A DNA stretch of 16,496 nt, from contig JAFXMJ010000487.1 in the NCBI GenBank assembly GCA_017530465.1, positions 1 to 16,496 on the forward strand. Reading direction: 5' to 3'. Position 1 is the first letter of the stretch. Each line of letters opens with the position of its first letter. The translations under genes and the position numbers were made by a program. Origin of the DNA: Bacteroidales bacterium (GTDB lineage: Bacteria > Bacteroidota > Bacteroidia > Bacteroidales > UBA3824). A model generated the notes under the pieces. The model had not been told where the DNA came from, searched no databases, and was given only the letters and a program-made list of their open reading frames with translations. Positions 15,227-16,496 of this stretch are shown piece after piece.

Positions 15227-16075
15227 ATGAAAATAATCGAAAATCAAGAATTTGGCGGCGAGCGTCCGTTGTATCGTGCGGCGGATACAACGCTGAGAAA
15301 CGTTACAATACACGTGGGCGAATCGGCGTTGAAGGAGACCCGCAACATCACCGCCATCGACTGCACTTTTGAAGGCAAATATCCGTTTTGGATAACGGAC
15401 GGATTCAACGTGCAGCATTGCCGTTTTACACCCGGAGCGCGGGCGGCGTTGTGGTATTCCAACGACCTTGTGATGACCGACTCCATCATCGACGCGCCCA
15501 AGATGTTTCGCGACAGCCAACGCCTCCACCTCCAAAACGTGCAACTCACCGACGCGCAGGAGACTTTTTGGCACTGCGACGACATCACGATAGACAATGT
15601 GCAGACCAACAATGCGCCGTACATTTTTATGCACTGCAACAACGTGAAAATCAGCAATTACACACAAAACGGCAATTACGGTTTCCAATACTGCAAAAAC
15701 ATCGAAATCCGCAATTCAAAGATTTACTCGAAGGACGCATTTTGGAACAGCGAAAACGTCACCGTCTATGATTCGGAAATCATTGGCGAATACCTCGCTT
15801 GGCACAGCAAAAATGTCCGCCTTGTCAATTGCTTAATCGGTGAGACACAGCCACTTTGCTACTGCGACAACCTTGTGCTGGAAAATTGCCGTCTGCGCGA
15901 GGATGCCGACTTGGCTTTTGAATATTCGGAGGTAAATGCCACCATCAACGGCCACATCACAAGCATCAAAAACCCCCGCACAGGCATCATAAAAGCGGAT
16001 TCCGTCGGCGAAATCATCATCGACGAAAACATCAAACCGCCCGCAAATTGTGTGATAACGACGACAAACGCCTGA
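15227..16075 (+). CDS. DUF3737 family protein, right-handed beta-helix
   Basis: A 282-residue protein that begins MKIIENQEFGGERPLYRA, the typical start of DUF3737 proteins. The whole chain is a ladder of about 20-22-residue rungs of the form 'strand-(C/N)-strand' (AIDCTFEGKYPFWITDGFNVQHCRF, ALWYSNDLVMTDSII, FWHCDDITIDNVQ, FMHCNNVKISNY, FQYCKNIEIRNSKI, LCYCDNLVLENCRL), with Cys or Asn stacks, so a parallel right-handed beta-helix is very likely. There is no signal peptide, so it is cytoplasmic. The family's biochemical function is unknown to me. I chose ATG 15227 over a GTG at 15155 because family N-termini start here and a -7 box precedes it. It is divergent from the TIR operon and carries its own terminator, so it is probably a single-gene unit. 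Confidence 0.9.
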   Translation: MKIIENQEFGGERPLYRAADTTLRNVTIHVGESALKETRNITAIDCTFEGKYPFWITDGFNVQHCRFTPGARAALWYSNDLVMTDSIIDAPKMFRDSQRLHLQNVQLTDAQETFWHCDDITIDNVQTNNAPYIFMHCNNVKISNYTQNGNYGFQYCKNIEIRNSKIYSKDAFWNSENVTVYDSEIIGEYLAWHSKNVRLVNCLIGETQPLCYCDNLVLENCRLREDADLAFEYSEVNATINGHITSIKNPRTGIIKADSVGEIIIDENIKPPANCVITTTNA

Positions 16076-16095
16076 CGGCGTTTGCGATTTTTTTT
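16065..16095 (+). terminator. Intrinsic terminator of the DUF3737 gene, stop codon in the loop
   Basis: CAAACGCC (16065-16072), loop TGAC (16073-16076), GGCGTTTG (16077-16084), then CGA and a run of nine T. The 8-bp stem is perfect. The gene's TGA stop is the first three bases of the loop, so the last codons form the left arm and a terminating ribosome would cover the hairpin. Confidence 0.85.
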
Positions 16096-16199
16096 AAACG
16101 AAAATTACCGTCAATTTTATAAAAATTACCGTCAATTTTTTTTGTTATTAGCGAAAAATTGACGATAATTGACGAATAAATTCACGGTAATTTTCGTTT
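16096..16199. repeat. 104-base palindromic cluster of four 18-bp repeats (two direct, two inverted)
   Basis: Two perfect direct copies of AAAATTACCGTCAATTTT lie at 16101-16118 and 16122-16139 (period 21). Two imperfect inverted copies follow: 16155-16172 (15/18) and 16177-16194 (16/18), period 22. The outer ends AAACGAAAATTACCGT (16096-16111) and ACGGTAATTTTCGTTT (16184-16199) are a perfect 16-bp inverted repeat, and an inner stem pairs 16130-16140 with 16154-16164. Each unit is itself a near-palindrome (AAAATT-N6-AATTTT). The cluster lies between the DUF3737 terminator and the PLP-enzyme gene. Confidence 0.8.
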
Positions 16200-16207
16200 C
16201 TAAAAAA

Positions 16208-16227
16208 CAACTGCCGCAAGGCAGTTG
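16208..16227. other. Perfect 8-bp hairpin with GCAA loop upstream of the PLP-enzyme gene
   Basis: CAACTGCC (16208-16215), GCAA (16216-16219), GGCAGTTG (16220-16227). On the plus strand there is no T-run after it and the loop is a GNRA tetraloop. On the minus strand the hairpin is followed at once by TTTTTT, so it looks like a terminator in that direction although no minus-strand gene precedes it here. It lies 27 bases before the ATG at 16255 and may be part of that gene's leader. Confidence 0.55.
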
Positions 16228-16254
16228 CAAACAACAAATTAACGTTTAGAAAAA

Positions 16255-16496
16255 ATGAATTTTGACGAGAAAGTAATACGCAGAAATACCAACTGTTACA
16301 AGTGGGACGTGCAGGACGACCCCGATTTGATTCCGATGTGGATAGCCGATATGGATTTCAGAACGGCTGAACCAATTATTGAGGCGTTGCAGCGGAGAGT
16401 GTCGCACGGAGTGTTTGGCTATACCAAAGTGCCAAAAGAATACTTCGAGGCGGTGTGCCAATGGTTTGAGAATCAGCACGGTTGGCACATCGAACC
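16255..16496 (+). CDS. MalY/PatB-type PLP-dependent C-S lyase (aminotransferase class I/II), N-terminal part
   Basis: Only the first 80 codons are in the window. The protein begins MNFDEKVIRRNTNCYKWD and continues with PMWIADMDFRTAEPIIEAL and VFGYTKVPKEYFEAVCQWF, the characteristic N-terminus of MalY/PatB-type enzymes (cystathionine beta-lyase-like, aspartate-aminotransferase fold), which use pyridoxal phosphate to cleave carbon-sulfur bonds of cystathionine or cysteine conjugates. The PLP lysine would be further downstream, outside the window. The ATG at 16255 is supported by the family N-terminus. No consensus promoter stands out; the repeat cluster and hairpin immediately upstream may be its leader or control region. 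The exact substrate cannot be told from this fragment. Confidence 0.9.
   Translation, partial: MNFDEKVIRRNTNCYKWDVQDDPDLIPMWIADMDFRTAEPIIEALQRRVSHGVFGYTKVPKEYFEAVCQWFENQHGWHIE

Noticed and set aside
15152..15688. Minus-strand open frame opposite the DUF3737 gene
   Set aside because: The plus strand encodes clear beta-helix rungs; the opposite frame is a by-product.

Overview
The window looks like chromosomal DNA of a member of the Bacteroidetes, most likely the order Bacteroidales. Four things point there: promoters of the Bacteroidetes form (TTTG, about 20 bases, TAnnTTTG) before several genes; lipoproteins with an Asp-rich surface-export signal just after the lipidated Cys; the gene order parA-parB-DUF5683-lytic transglycosylase; and paralogous lipoproteins with the Bacteroidales/FISUMP-like 'FSxGNLQYRP...WRIAPQQY' C-terminal domain. 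No rRNA, tRNA, CRISPR array or transposase was seen.

Region 1 (1-3500, minus strand) is a chromosome-partition and envelope housekeeping block: parA, parB, a DUF5683 membrane protein and a lytic transglycosylase cut by the window edge. A dyad built from two parS-like half-sites lies just upstream of the parA promoter. Region 2 (3501-4171) is a single small outer-membrane barrel-like gene with its own promoter.

Region 3 (4185-14883, minus strand) is the most interesting part: seven tightly packed genes behind one clear promoter at 14852-14883. In transcription order they encode a double TIR-like protein, a 1090-residue membrane-anchored nSTAND1-type NTPase with a C-terminal WD40-like propeller, a membrane-anchored SpoIIE/PP2C phosphatase, a TPR-like/beta-barrel envelope protein, a propeller-like lipoprotein, a predicted surface lipoprotein, and a tandem paralogue of it that is split by one in-frame TAA. 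The layout suggests a signalling or conflict system reaching from cytoplasm to cell surface. The pieces belong to known families; I do not recognise this combination as a named system, and its function is inference.

Region 4 (14816-16254) begins with a 411-base AT-rich divergent intergenic region that has an 11-bp inverted repeat placed almost symmetrically between the two promoters. Then comes a DUF3737 beta-helix gene on the plus strand with a terminator whose loop contains the stop codon. After it lies a 104-base cluster of four 18-bp repeats (two direct, two inverted) and a GCAA-loop hairpin. The window ends in the first 80 codons of a MalY/PatB-type PLP-dependent lyase/aminotransferase.
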